From contig NC_091120.1 in assembly GCF_040183065.1 (NCBI RefSeq), positions 182,732,396-182,796,395 on the forward strand: DNA of 64,000 nucleotides. The letters are read 5' to 3'. This DNA is from Periplaneta americana (lineage: Eukaryota > Arthropoda > Insecta > Blattodea > Blattidae). Within the stretch, counting starts at the first letter, position 1. Each line of letters starts with the position of its first letter. The notes under the pieces are model-generated. The model was not told the origin of the DNA. It worked only from the letters and a program-made list of their open reading frames with translations, and searched no databases. The position numbers and the translations under genes are program-made. Shown in pieces: positions 1 to 14,367 of the stretch.

Positions 1-245
1 CTTCAACCCTAACGATAAAAATAAAATCATGGATTGCAATGGATGAAGCTTTCACTACAGATGGAAAAATAGTAATGTGTCAAGTGTTCGGTAAAAAAGT
101 CGGGTGCTCTATGAAATCACAACTGGAGAGTCTTACCTATCCTATACCTGCCAGATATTGATATTAAATATTTTCATGATTTTACATATTTTGGTACATA
201 TTCAGCTTATTTTTCTTACATAAATATGTACATATTTCACACCTT

Positions 246-1097
246 GAATGGATAGACGCCCTTAAAATGGTAGGCTATGTTGCTCCGGTCCGAGCTGTAC
301 CGGGTAGAAGTCAGGATGGTACCCGCTGTAGGCGCTGTCTCAGCAAGATTGAAACTCTTCCCCATATCCTTGGCTTCTGCCCCTATAGTGAGGCCCTTCG
401 CAACATCCGTCACCATGCTGTCCGTTCTATGCTGGCTGAGGCACTGAAGGAAGTAGGATTTACAATCCATCAAGAGGTGCAGGGACTAGCCACACAAGGA
501 AGTGTTCGGCGAATTGATATCATTGCCATTAAGAACAACTCGGCATACATTCTCGATCCCACCATCAGATTTGAGACACATGCAGATCAACCGCATGAGG
601 TGGACAGTGAAAAGAAACGGGTCTATGAACCAACAATCCCGTTCTATAAAGATAAATATAGCCTGTCCCAAATTGATGTAATAGGTCTGATGGTGGGAGC
701 ACGTGGTACCATACCCTCCTTCTTTGCCAACAAACGTAAAAACCTGGGCCTAACACACAGCATTGTGAAGGAAATAGCCATTAGTGCCCTCAAAGGATCG
801 GTTCAGATATTGAGAAATCATTCGTATGGGAGTGATTCAAGTTATCTTAACCGATGGTTGTTGATTGGTTTAGATATCAATGCCAATCAATACTATTATT
901 TTTCTCGCGGCATATGGCATTCAAATCATTCTAACCTATCTGATGATATTCCCCCCCCCCCCCCCCATTTCTTAACTGTAAATGAGCACAAACGCTACTT
1001 AGGTGTAAATTTTTCTGACATTTTGCATATTCGATTCCCTAATCGTTTCAAATATATATCATTTTACCTTTTAGGTGTGTTTCCAAATTATATGTAA
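246..1097 (+). mobile_element. R2-like LINE 3' fragment (zinc knuckle plus restriction-like endonuclease)
   Basis: The open frame shows CRRCLSKIETLPHILGFC, a C-x2-C-x8-H-x4-C knuckle. RRIDIIAIK and ILDPTIRFE follow, the layout of the C-terminal restriction-like endonuclease of R2-type non-LTR elements. Then come VIGLMVGARGTIP and ALKGSVQILRNH, which end such proteins. The element is 5'-truncated near 246, so the reverse transcriptase is gone. Similarity is clear to about residue 190; the rest of the frame, through a 16-C run at 951-966, is probably 3' UTR. It lies downstream of UFSP2 on the opposite strand. Confidence 0.8.
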
Positions 1098-1141
1098 TAC
1101 GCTTTGTCAAATCTGGCAACCTTTTCAGAAGGGAAGCTAAA

Positions 1142-1147
1142 TTTATT
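1142..1147 (-). terminator. candidate UFSP2 polyadenylation signal
   Basis: An AATAAA hexamer reads on the minus strand about 345 nt past the UFSP2 stop. I saw no other canonical hexamer between the stop and this point. It lies just beyond the R2-like fragment. Weak without transcript data. Confidence 0.3.
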
Positions 1148-1491
1148 ATTATTACATAAAAATCCGGTCCTTAATCATCATTCTTCTTTCACGAAATTTA
1201 GACCACATAGTCTGTTTCAGCTAGCAAATATGTCTTCTCTCAAATGTGTCAATCTCTTCTTGAGCTTATAAAATAGATAAATAATATTTAAAAATAAATC
1301 GAAGATTGCAATCTAAAAATAATAAATTTAACAACATTAAATAATTCTTTAATATGAACACTTTTTTTCTCGAATAAAAATACAACATCAAGACACAGAG
1401 ATATAATTCACATCTTTTACCCACACCAAGAATAGCCAAAAATTTATAGACAAAATATCTATTACACTTTTGGCATGAAGACAATCACTAT

Positions 1492-1703
1492 TCACACACA
1501 CCGTGGCCGCTGAGGTAAACATAAATTGTAATACGCTGTCTTATTCCAAAAGTCAACACCCTTCCAACCACACCACCCCTTCCCCTGGATCACTTGCAGA
1601 TCTTCACCTCCTGTGTAGTGGGGATCCAAGATCAGGAACTTGAGTTCTCCAGTGTTCTTATTGAAGTCCACTCCAAGAATGGTATGTGCCAGAACGCCAC
1701 CCC
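1492..1703 (-). CDS. UFSP2: UFSP2 exon 10 (Asp/His catalytic box and stop)
   Basis: A 212-nt final exon after acceptor TTTGCAG. It encodes [51 protein letters not shown] and [13 protein letters not shown], then TGA at 1492-1494. It carries His544, Asp564 and His566 of the active site. It is separated from exon 9 by a 9.6 kb intron full of transposons. Confidence 0.97.
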
Positions 1704-1972
1704 CTGCAAACCAATGTCACAGCTGTCACCTTGCAGGGGGCCAAGGAGGGAATCAAAGTTTATCCTTCAACTGTTAATCATTAACATTCCATATGGTGGA
1801 TTTTCTAGATGTCATGACACCAAACATGCATAGCCCACGTGAAATATTCATAACAGGAAATCTTTAGTTATAATGAGAAGAAAGTGTTTTGCTTTTTGTA
1901 TGTTAGTTCTTTTCTGTGTTGTTGCCTATGAGATATACAAGACTGGAAAAGGAAGCTAAGTACTGATCGAAA

Positions 1973-2012
<40 letters not shown>

Positions 2013-5000
2013 GAACTGGTAATGGAAATTACGAGAAAACTGCTGAACGGATTTTAATAAATGACCCAAAGTTTTTCAGAAAAATAGTAGTTTTCAGTGA
2101 AATGTCAATTTTTCTATGTTATTTTCCTATTTTCCAAAATCCATCTTTCGTCAGTTTTGAGAACTAATTGCATTTCAGAATAAAACAAAACACACACTAC
2201 AATAAACAATAGGCTCTTACACGAAGGCCATGAACTGCAGGATTGCTGACATATTTAGAGTTCAAATTCAATTGGTTATTAAAACTTCAAGATTTACTAA
2301 AAATTTTTTACAGATCTGATTCTGCGGTATGTAATTTTCTGAGTACAGCTGTGTATTGGATATTAAAATCTATAAAACTTGAGGTGGTTTGATGACATTA
2401 TTACCATTAGAAATGAAATTTTATTATAGTTAATGCCATGATGCGACTATTTTTCATTAATTATACATATTAATGCGATACTGATGATATGAAAGTGAAA
2501 TGTTTTTGGGTTATATAAGTAGATGTAGAGAATATCTTAAATTAGATCTTCATTTCTATAATTTACTGAGTGGCGGCTATTATATAAACTACAAAACTTA
2601 CATAAAATAATATTGTTATTAAAAATAAAATATTTTTATAGTTATTAATCAAGTGGGGTTGGGTCTTTTTCATATACTTAATGACAGTGTGAATATAGAT
2701 ATTTATATGCATCATTCTCTTCAGTATTGGCTCGAGAGAGCACAAAAATTACAGTTGCTAAGGAAAAACCAAAAGGTATTACTTACTGATAAAATAAGAG
2801 GCCTACAAAATTTTGTAGTTTCCCGATCATTTCAGCAAGATCTCTTAGCAGGATAAAATGATTTTACCCTCTAAATTTCCAGCTCTTCATAGAGCAGCTA
2901 TACTAAGATGCCATATCTATTGTTAGAAAGCGTAGCAAACTTGACTTTTTTTAACTTTCACCTACAATCCACAATGACCTGAAATAGCTATTGCTTTACT
3001 CCCACATGAAAAACCCACTGATCGTCTTGACATTGTTACTTGCGTTTACGCGCTGAAACTCAAAAACTGAAGGTGGACAGGTTCAAGAAAAAGTATTTGG
3101 CATAAAAAAACCATTCAGAGGGAGTTTGTTTCATTGTTATGGAAGCAAATAACTTTCAAAATGTCTGGTATTCTTCATTGAAAATAAATCTGAAAAATTT
3201 TATATGAACATCTAATGACCTAAGTTTGCAGCATTTGCTGCACAAGCCACTAGTACTTCTATAAAAGTTAGCAAGAGGTCCTAACATTGCACTATATTCA
3301 GCCCAAGGCAAGTACATGAACAATAACATATGACAGAATCCTGATTGTCCATAATCCAATTAACCAATAAGCAGATTATAGTTTCCCCATAAATAAATTC
3401 CTTTCTCGGGATTGCAACAATAAGGCTATTTCTCAGAGTACAGAGTGGAGAGCTAAGATGTCGACATTAGAATATACAGTATGTCTATAATATAATGTTA
3501 CAAATAAGGAAAACAGTGTGTATGAGCAGATATTCAGAAAAAAAGATGACGAAAAAGACTAATATGACAAACTCACAACTCAAGTTTTCAAAGACTGCAG
3601 TCTGAAGTTAAAAAAAAATGTATCTATTTGTAGAAGAGCCAAAATAACCATTTTATGCAGAAAAATTCCAAGTGAAAGAACATGCCTTACAAGCTACCAT
3701 ATTCATGCAAGATGCATATGAAAAGTAGAGGAAGAAGTAGAAAAACACGAGACCACAAACAATACATCAAAATAATACTTACAAATGGCTTTTAAGGAAC
3801 CCGAAAGTTCAGTGACGCCCTCACATAAGCCCGCCATCGGTCCCTATCCTCAGCAAGATTAATCCAGTTTCTACCATCATACCCCACTTTCCTCAAATCC
3901 ATTTTAATATTATCCTCCCATCTACGTCTCGGCCTCCCCAAAGGTCTTTTCTCCTCAGATCTCCCAACTAACACTCTATATGAATTCCTAGATTCACCCA
4001 TATGTGCTACATGCCCTGCCCATCTCAAACGTCTGGATTTAATGTTCCTAATTATGTCAGGTGAAGAATACAATGCGTGCAGTTCTGTGCTGTGTAACTT
4101 TCTCCATTCTCCTGTAACTTCATCCCTCTTAACCTCAAATATTTTCCTAAGCACCTTATTCTCGAACACTCTTAATCTCTGTTCCTCTCTCAAAGTGAGA
4201 GTCCAAGTTTCACAACCATACAGAACAACCGGTAATATAACTGTTTTATAAAATCTAACTTTCAGCTTTTTCCAGAGCAGACTGAATGACAAAAACTTCT
4301 CAACCGAATAATAACAGGCATTTCCCAAATAATTACTTCGATTAATTGGAATCTGTTAAAAAATACTTGTCCATGTATTGTCTTGCAATAAAATGGGAAA
4401 GTAACATACAACCCTAAAGGCAGGTTAAAGAAACAGATCACATATCATCGTTACATGTACAGTAGTGGCAAAAAAAAAAAAAAACCGGACTGACCCTTGT
4501 AGCTGATTTCAGAGCCTTGTTCACTCCAGAGCACGATAGACTGGTAACTAAGACTTTCGTGGTTCGAGTCCTGCCTGGGAAGGAAACTTTTTTTTTGTTC
4601 CTTATTCAGATTTATTCCCAATACTTTTCGATTGCAGCGATATTTTACTACTTAATTAACTTATTATTTCCAGAACATGAATTTTACCAGCTATCGAAAA
4701 ATATTGGGAATAAATTTGAATGAGGAACAAAAAAAAAGTTTCTTTCCCAGCCAGGATTCGAACCACGAAAGTCTTAGTTACCAATCTATCGTGTTCTGGA
4801 TTGAACAAGGCTCTGAAATCAGCTACAAGGGTTGGTCCCGGTTTTTTGCCACTACTGTACAAGAGAGTAGTGTACTCTTCCTAAGGAAGAAGTCTTTATT
4901 GTTACTCTTTTAATGAAGATGGAAAGTTTCTCTCCTTCTTATGGATACCATGAAATGCACTACAGCTGCAGAAGTGTATTCATGTTCATGTTTATGTAAT

Positions 5001-8000
5001 CAATGATCTTTACAGTAGAGTCCAGGAAGTCTCTGCAATAAGAAGACAGTAATCTTTTTCTTTTTACTAAGGGAATATAAAAAATACAGGAGTACCTAAT
5101 TTCTCACGCCTTCTATTCTGTATGTGAATTTATAACATTCGACAGTGCTGCATGAATATTTCTGTATCGATACTAACTCCTTATGTTATACTAATGCATT
5201 GTAAAACTCTTCTGTATATATTTAAACTAGACTGTGACTATAATTAAGACTTTGTAGTACTATTAACATTTTTTTACATGTTCCATATTCTAGCTCTGAA
5301 GTGATGTACGAATACCATGGAATGTTAATAAATACAATACAATAAACGTAATATAACTAACAGTCTGTTAAAAATCATTTAAACAATGCTCTATAATGTA
5401 GTGGATCAATAACTGTAAAGATCAGTTACCTAACAATACAATAACTTATTTATTGGTTTGTTTTCTTGCAACTTAATGTAAAATAAAATTAACAAAGAAA
5501 CTACAGAAATTCTGATAAGATGAGCTCCATAAAATATTCATTCTTCAACGTAATGAAATAGTTTTAAATACAGTATAACCCCGTTAATGCACTCGTCAAG
5601 GGATTGTGATCTTCAAGCGTAATATGCGAGAAAGCGCTATAGACGGGAAATGATATATGAAATGGGGAAAAAATTAAAAACAACTTCTAAGGGAACATAT
5701 TTTATTGTGCCTTAGTTACAGCTTGTTGTTTGCTGTGTGTTTGTGCTACTATTAAGAATAACATTTTCTATGCGGTTCAAATAACTACAGAAAATTTCAC
5801 TTCATACACTGCAAGGAGCAATACTGATGTATTTTCGAAGCACATTTACTTCTCCGAAAGCTTCTTTGTTTGGTGTGGGGACACTTTCCTCTGCAGATTC
5901 AATTTCCTCATCACTGTCTTCAACTTCGTTGGTAGTGGCAGCATGGTCCGCAATCATGTCGTCAACACCGTGGATTTCTGAGGTCACTAGACCATTGTCA
6001 ACTACCACAAAATCCTCCATGTTAACTTCCCCCAAATTCTCTTGTACTGGAGCCCAATCATCGTCATCATCCATTATGAAAGGGACATTCTCTTCACAGG
6101 TTATTACGGTATGCCATTTTGCACTATCAAACTTACTGCACACTCCAGAGTATTCACAGGATGATTAAATTTTACAGAAAGGAGAGGAATGTATTTACAG
6201 GGAGACTTTTGAATATTAAATTCTTTCATACAAAGGAAAGTACTGGCAAGTGCAACTATCAACAGTGAACACCGAAGGGTTTTTTTCAGGTAAAGGATGA
6301 AATTTTTTTCTTGCATTTGTGGTGCAACGACCATCAGTACAGTCACAGCAACATATTTCTTCACCTTGATTTTAAAATGTTACAAGTTTCGCACTTTACT
6401 GTATACGAAATTTTCACTCATTTCTGACCCGAAGAAAATACTATAAGAGGGATTTGGAAGCATTACAAGAGGGTAAAATTATGCAGGATTATATTATATG
6501 GAATATCCAGGGACCGTAAAAAAAAAAAAGCGTAAGGAATGGGAAAGCATCATACGTGGCAGCATATTAACGAGGTTTTACTGTCTATAGGCTCTGATAA
6601 ATCCAAAGAGATTGCATATAAATCACTAGTACGTCCAGTAATGGAATATGGTGCTGCATGTTGGGATCCTTACAGACTAGAACATATTAAGTCACTGGAA
6701 AAGATTAAAAAACGGGCTCTTAAGTATTGTCGGAAAAATTCACCATTAAAATGGGACACACTCACGGACCGGAGAACGCGAATTCGATTATGCGCGATGT
6801 TCAAAACATACAGAGGTGAGCCTAAAGAGAAATAAAAAATAGGTTGCAGCCGCCAAATTACTCTTCAAGGAACGACCACTCTTATAAATTGAGGGAAAGA
6901 AGACAGAGCATGGACACTGGAAAGTTTTCTTTTCTCAATCGTACTATCAGGGACTGGAATGCTTTACCTGCAGACTTACTAAAGGCTTTACCAACAACCA
7001 AAAATGTATTTAAAAATAGGCTTAAGGACTTTACTAATAGACGATAATTATACACAGTATTTAAAGGGTGTAATTGATATTTTGTTATTGAAGTGTTCTA
7101 TCAGTGAAGAATTATGTTGTGTCAGTGAAGTGTGTTGTGTCAGTGAAGTGTGTTGAGTAAGTGAAACGTGTTCCTGTCAGTGAAACTTTATAGTTTATAG
7201 TGGCAGTGCAAAGTATTTGAACAGTGAAATGATTTTGAAGTGTTAGTGAAATCAGGATAGAATCAGTGAAATGTGTCGTAGTTCCAGTGCAGTGAGTGAG
7301 TTGACAGCGAAATGAGTGTAGTGTTGAAAGGTACTTGTGTAGATATGAACATATCACACTCGTGGATTTTAGTTCGATCATAGGTTTAAGGCACAAATTA
7401 GATTTACTTTAAATGTTATTTTAACTGATCGTGCTTCATTTAATTTAGGATGTTCCCTGTTATTATTATTATTATTATTAATTATTGTTAGTATTAATTA
7501 TTAGTATTATTATTAATTGTGTTTATTATTGTCTTTATTGAGTATAATTAGTTACCACTGCCACCGGGTATATACTCATTGCAGTGTGAATAAATACATA
7601 CATATGTATACATAATTTATAGCCTATTATGCTACTGGAGCTAAATACAGCTGTGAGCAGTATGGAATGAAGATAAATGCAACAAGACGAAGAGCATGGT
7701 CATAGGAAGATAAGTAAAGAAGGTAAACTTACGAATTCTAAATAAGGCAGTAGAGCAAGTGGACAGCTTCAAATACTTGGGGTGTACTATAAACAGTAAC
7801 ATGAGCTGCTGCCAGGAAGTCAAAAGGAGGATAGCAATGGCAAAGGAAGCTTTTAATAGAAAAAGGAGCATCTTCTGCGGACCTCTGGAAAAAGAACTAA
7901 GGAAAAGACTAGTGAAGTGCTTTGTGTGGAATGTAGCATTGTAAGGGGCAGAAACATGGATATTACGATGAAGTAAAGAGAGCAACTAGAAGTATTTAAA

Positions 8001-11000
8001 ATGTGGATATGGTGAAGAATGGAGCATGTGAAATGGACAGACAGAATAAGAAACGAAGCTGTGTTGGTAAGAGTGGGTGAACAAAGAATGATGCTGAAAC
8101 TGATCAGGAAGAAGAAAAGGAATTGGTTGGGTCACTGGTTCAGAAGAAACTGCCTTCTAAAGGATGCACTGGAAGGAATGGTGGACGGGAGAAGAGTTTG
8201 GGGCAGAAGAAGATATCAGATGATAGATGACATTAAGATATACGTGGTACAGTCATTAAGTTCTGACACTGACGCCTGAAAGGTAGGCACCCACAAGAAT
8301 CTGGATGTCTCAGAAGATGCCGCGTGATACGGCGTACACTTAAACAGATCGACATCCTCCATCAATATAGTCGCCGCTGGCCGCTATGCACGTCTGCCAA
8401 CGTTGGTGTAGCTGCTGGAAGCACCGCTGAAAGATGTTGGCAGGAAGATGCCGTACGGCTTCTCTTGTGGCAGTCATGACCTTTTCGGCCGCATAAAAAT
8501 TACGCCCTCGTAGGATTGATTTCATGAGGGGAAAGAGAAAAAAAATCGCATGGTGCGAGATCAGGTGAGTACGGAGAGTGTGGCAAAACAGCAACCTGTT
8601 GCCTTGCAAGTTCCTCTTGGACAAGGATGGAGCGATGTGCAGGGGCGTTGTCGTGTAGCAACAGCCAATTCTTCCTATGCCAAAGCTCAGGACGCTTACG
8701 ACGAATTGAATTGCTTAAACGGCCAAGAATCTCTTTGTAGAGGATCTTGTCTACAGCTGCACCTTGTGGGATGAATTCTATGTGAACAATTCCATTTGAA
8801 TAAAAAAACTGTTAAAGCATCACCTTGCCTTTTGACCTGTCTTGTTGCGGATTTTTCTGTCGTGGAAATAATGGCGTTTTCCAGGTGGCGGATTGTTGCT
8901 TCAGTTGCGGATCGTAAAGGAAACACCATGTTTCGTCTCCAGTTATGATCTGTTATAGCAGTTTCGCCTAATTTCTGACAACGTGACGTTTGCCCGTTGC
9001 TCAAACTGCAACATACTCGAGTTCCGATGCGCGCATTCAAATCACCATCACAACAAAGACCGTAGTTCTGTTTACAGTGCATGCACTCAACTGTCTCTTG
9101 TTGGGTTCGAGAGACTAACTGACAAGGTATCATACCATGGCGCCACCTATGCGCTATAGTGCACAATGCCACTATGCGCACAGTATTAGAACTTAATGAC
9201 TGTACCACGTATAGATCATATGTGGAGACAAAGGGGAAGGCAGAAAATAGGAAAGATTGGAGTATGCTGGTTTTGCAGTGAAAGATCTGCCACTGAGCAG
9301 AACAGTAGAAATGAACTATGTAAAACATTAAGTAATATTAGCACGTATTGTGAACTGTCACAAACAGTAGCAATGGACTTCTTCCTCTATTGGTTGTAAA
9401 ATTGCGAAAATGTGATCTTTGTTCAGCACATAAGAATGATTCTTAATGTACAAAGTCTTTCCAAGTATGGGCATCCGTTCTGGGATCCATGGTGAAACAA
9501 AAAAATGACAGAATTTCACATGCTTACTGTAACAAACTATTACCTAAGTAATATCCCGGCATCAAGACCAGCTACAGACCTGTGCAACCACTCGTTTGAT
9601 TTGTAATCATGAGTTCTCCAATATTAAAGTGAACACGCACAATACACTTTGGGTGAACCATAGTGTCTGAACTGAGATAAATTCCAGAATGTCACTCCAT
9701 ATAAAGAGAAAATAATATGCCCTTCGTTAATTACTTATCTTATCACAGATCCATACTCTCCATATTTTGTAAACTGAAGCAAAAATAAAACATTCAAAGC
9801 AACGCAATTGTAGTATTATTCCCGAAACTGGGTGCGAGTTATACTTAATAGAGCAGAGAATTTTTTATTTCCGACGAAAGAATTCTTTGGAGGTTAATAG
9901 TTCTTTTGTAGGTGGTTAAGGGATTTTATAACAGACCAACATTTCCATACCTCAGTGTAACTGACAGGATTTCAGTAACTAAGAACTCAACATATATGTG
10001 GGCTATTCCATATGAAATCGATCAGTAAAAAACCTCGCATTCTTTTAATACTCTAATTTTTTCCCTATTTATAGAAGGTGCTGAGGACAGTGCATTTTCA
10101 AAAATATACTATCGAAAGTCAAACGGTTTTCGTACTATTGAGCGACAAATTTAACGTATTTTATAAAAACAAGCCTCTTTCAGCGCTCAGAACTCTGGAA
10201 CCATTTGCTGCAGAACATTGAACGGGAGCTCATTTTGAAGCCGACATTTGGTAGGTTATGTTAAGAAGTAATCCTTATTTTTATTGTATACAGAGAGACA
10301 GATAATCTGATTTTACTTACTTTTAGGCTTTTTGCCAATTTGTAAAAATGTAAAAAAATAATGAAAAAAACCTTGCATTATTAAGTGGGATTCGGCATTG
10401 TTTGCTTAGTGTCACGGCAATAAGTTTCGAGGGTGTTAAATAAATTATTTTCACACGCCTAGACTTGAGCGGCGCAGTACAGCACGCACTGGCCAAGAGA
10501 TGAAGATAAGCAAGCGTTGGGCGTCATTTTACTCCTGTGTTTATGAAAACTTGTGATAAAGCTAGACCAGCTATACGCTACTAGACCAAACATCATGTGT
10601 TTGTCTCCTGGCCTTGCTTGTCTTGGCTAGCTCCCGCCTCACAGTCAGTTGGTTACTTCACACGCGTACTATTTATTTTCTTTATTTGATATTTTCAATA
10701 TTTTCTTAACAACGGTGCACCAGTAAAAAAATTTGTTTATTTGTACTTTCAATGCAGAATCTAATCATATATTTTAAAAATATTTTTTCATGGTCAAAGG
10801 CGTCATAATGAAGAAAAATCTAAATTTCTCCATTTCCATAAAAAGTAAGAAAAACTGTTTATGTGTCAATATAAACTTTAATTTCTCTGCATCAAAATAA
10901 TCATTGGGTGAAAGGGTTTCGGAGCCATAAAAGCTTAAAGTTGCTAATTTTATGAAAATACGATAAATTCAAATATTTTTAATTTAAACACTATGAAGTT

Positions 11001-14000
11001 CTGATGCCTCAAACTTTGCATAAAGCATTGTATCACAGCTGTCAATGGACAGAAAAAGTTTCATTGTATTTAAAAATTGCAAGGTCAATTTTCTCTATAT
11101 TTCGGTCAATTTGAGATGGAATAGCCCATGTAATACTGCATTTAGTATCCCAAACAAGTATTCCAGTTGGAGTTGGAAGATCAAATGACAAGTAGAAGCA
11201 TTTATACAACCAAACTAGTACAACAAAGAAAGAATATAAACCCAATTGAAAAGAAAATATGCATGCATATAACATGTTTTGCAGTTCTACAATACACTAA
11301 GTGACGATATGACCTCTTACCTATCATGACAGGAGTACCATCGTGCTTGAAGTGGAAGGATAGCTCACCACCCAGATTGCCCATCTCCTCCCCAGAGTTG
11401 ACCGATAATATTCTCGACGTGATTCCTAACATAGACTCCAGACAGAAGCTGACTTCAGTGGAGCCTATCCACTGACAAGAGCCCACGAAAGACGAAGGCT
11501 TGTCCCCGATATTCACTAGGCACTGCTGAATCTCACGATGTGTTGGAATCGGATGCTCTGTGTATCCCTGCCACCTGCAAAGTATATCGACTATAACAGA
11601 TCAGCAAGGAAAGCTACATGCTTTATTCAATAATTCATTTTGAATCTTGTGTACACTACTTTTAACACTTGAATATAATCAATTGATTAACTAGTGGACT
11701 TACTCGTGTTAATTATGTAAGATTTGTGCGGCTTACAGCTGTTTCAGTGCTTCACGCACCATCCTCAGAGCCTACTAGATCACGGCGTCATCTCGAACTT
11801 CTCTGCCTGTTATGTGGGTGTGTTTGATTGTTGAAAGGTGTTGAAGAGTGGAGTCAAATAGTGTGTGTGTACTGAAATTGATCTGTGTGTTAAGAATTTG
11901 ATCGGGGTGTGTTTTAGTATGTTTGTATATTTTGTATTGTTCTAGTGTGTTGAGTTTTTGGTTCTTGGGTTGTATGTGTAGGATTTCCATGTCCGTATTT
12001 ATGTTATTGTATGTATGGTTAGCATTGGTTATGTGATCGGCGTATGTAGATGTTCTACATAGGACAGACAGGCAGATCATTCTGAACACGCTACAAAGAA
12101 CACATTAAAGCAATAACCAGAGGACACAATACATCTACATATGCCGATCACATAACCAATGCTAACCGTACATACAATAACATAAATACGGACATGAAAA
12201 TCCTACACATACAACCCAAGAACCAAAAACTCAACACACTAGAACAATACGAAATATACAAACAAACTAAAACACACCCTGATCAAATTCTCAACACACA
12301 GATCAATTTCAGTACACCTACACTATTTGACTCCACTCTTCAACACCTTTCAACAATCAAACACACCCACATAACAGGCAGAGAAGTTCGAGATGACGCC
12401 GTGATCTAGTAGGCTCTGAGGATGGTGCGTGAAGCACTGAAACAGCTGTAAGCCGCACAAATCTTACATAATTAACACGAGTAAGTCCACTAGTTAATCA
12501 ATCAATAATTCACTTGACTTATCTATACTATGACATCTAAAAAAGTTTGGGGCAATATACAGAATATTTCAGAATTCAACCGAAAAAATTTATCTGGTTA
12601 TAGGAAACAACTTTAAAGCTTCAAATGGTTGAATTGAAAGGTTCAAGAACGTCACAGTCTAACATACAGATGTTTCTGAGGCGAGGCTGCAAGTGTGAAT
12701 ACTGACACTGTCGAATCGTGGAAAAATACGACACTTCCATCCATTATAAAAAAGTAGAGCTCAAATTATGTTTTTAACGCAGATGAGAAAAAAAAATGTT
12801 TTTCAGTAGTATGTTTCCCTGTACTTGACGTTCAATTTTTTTGTCCCTAGAAAATCATACTAACGAGATTGTACAAGGCGCATTCAGAAAGTAAGTTTCC
12901 TTATTAAAAAAAAAAAAAAAGAACACACACTTTCAGGAAAACATTTATTGACAACAGGTACAGCAATGTTTCAGCTATTTTTCAACATAGCCACCATCAG
13001 AATTGAGACACTTGTGTCGAATCGTGGGATCAACTTTTGTATCCCTCTGTCGTAGAACTCTGCCGCCTGTGAATGGAACCAGCGTGTGACAGACGTCTTC
13101 ACCTCTTCGTCGTTGCCAAAACGCTCACCAAAGGACAGGAATTTCTTGAAGTGCAAGAAAACGTGAAAATCGCTGGGAGCAAGATCAGGACTGTAGGGTG
13201 GCTGATCAAACAACTCCCAGCCAAATTCCGTCAAAACAGCTGCTGTGCGCCGAGCCGTATGTGGACGAGCATTGTCATGGAGGAGCACAACACCTGCAGT
13301 AAGCATTCCACGCCTCTTGTTTTGAATGGCACGTCGCAATTTTCGCAGTGTTTCACAGTAACGGTCAGCGTTCACTGTTTCACCTCTTGGAAGGAAGTCA
13401 ATGAGCAGAATGCCCTTCCTGTCCCAGAACACCGTGCACATCACTTTCCGTACCGACAGCGTCTGTTTGAATTTCGTCCTGACCGGAGATCCACTATGCC
13501 GCCAATGCATTGACTGCTGCTTGGTTTCCGGGGTGAAGTGCGAAATCCAAGTCTCATCGCCCGTGACGATCCTGTCGAGGAACTCGTCGCCGTCATCGTG
13601 ATACCATTGCAGAAATGTCAGTGCCGCTCCTAAACGTTGCATTTTGTGTTCGGGTGTCAGGTTTTTCGGTACTCACCTGGCACACACTATTTTTGAATAG
13701 CAGGTGCTTAGGACAATCTCATGCAACAAGGATCGCGGTATCTGCGGAAAATGGCTGCTCAGCTCCATAATCGTAAAACGACGGTTCTCCATGATGCACT
13801 GCCGCACCAGCTCAACACGATCATCATTGATGAGGGACGGTCGCCCACTGTGCTCTTGATCATGGACACTTTGACGACCTTCGGAAAACTGCCTACACCG
13901 GCGACGCACCATCTGCTTAGGCCTACTCATGATGTTCGGCCAATAGACCTGACAGAGCTTCCGATGAATTTCAATTGGCGCAATGCGGCGGCGGGAGAAG

Positions 14001-14302
14001 GAATAAGAGCTTCCATTTCGGACCACTGCTGCCACGCTACTGGCACCAGGCGGGACCTGTGCGGCTGGCATATGATTAATACGTCATAGATCTGTTACGC
14101 ATGCACAATTGACAAGGCTAATTATGTTTACTTTCAAGGGGAAAAAATTGGGAAACTTATTTTCTGGATGCGCCTCGTACTGTATTTCTCAGGGTAATAT
14201 GCAAGACTGGAAATTTATGTAAATACTAAAGTGCCTTGTTTTTCCAAGGATAATTGCATGTTGGAGTGTCTACCAATTTATACTGTGTTCGACATATTAT
14301 TG

Positions 14303-14367
<65 letters not shown>

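Noticed and set aside
4517-4862. Two similar 68-residue proteins on opposite strands
   Set aside because: They are the two arms of one foldback MITE read from each side.
8550-8774. Plus-strand frame of 74 codons
   Set aside because: Antisense shadow of the mariner catalytic domain at 8243-9209.
11140-11200. Minus-strand peptide [13 protein letters not shown], loosely like the [11 protein letters not shown] part of UFSP2
   Set aside because: The true exon with all catalytic residues is at 1492-1703 and joins exon 9 in phase; this stretch has no fitting splice sites and no DPH box.
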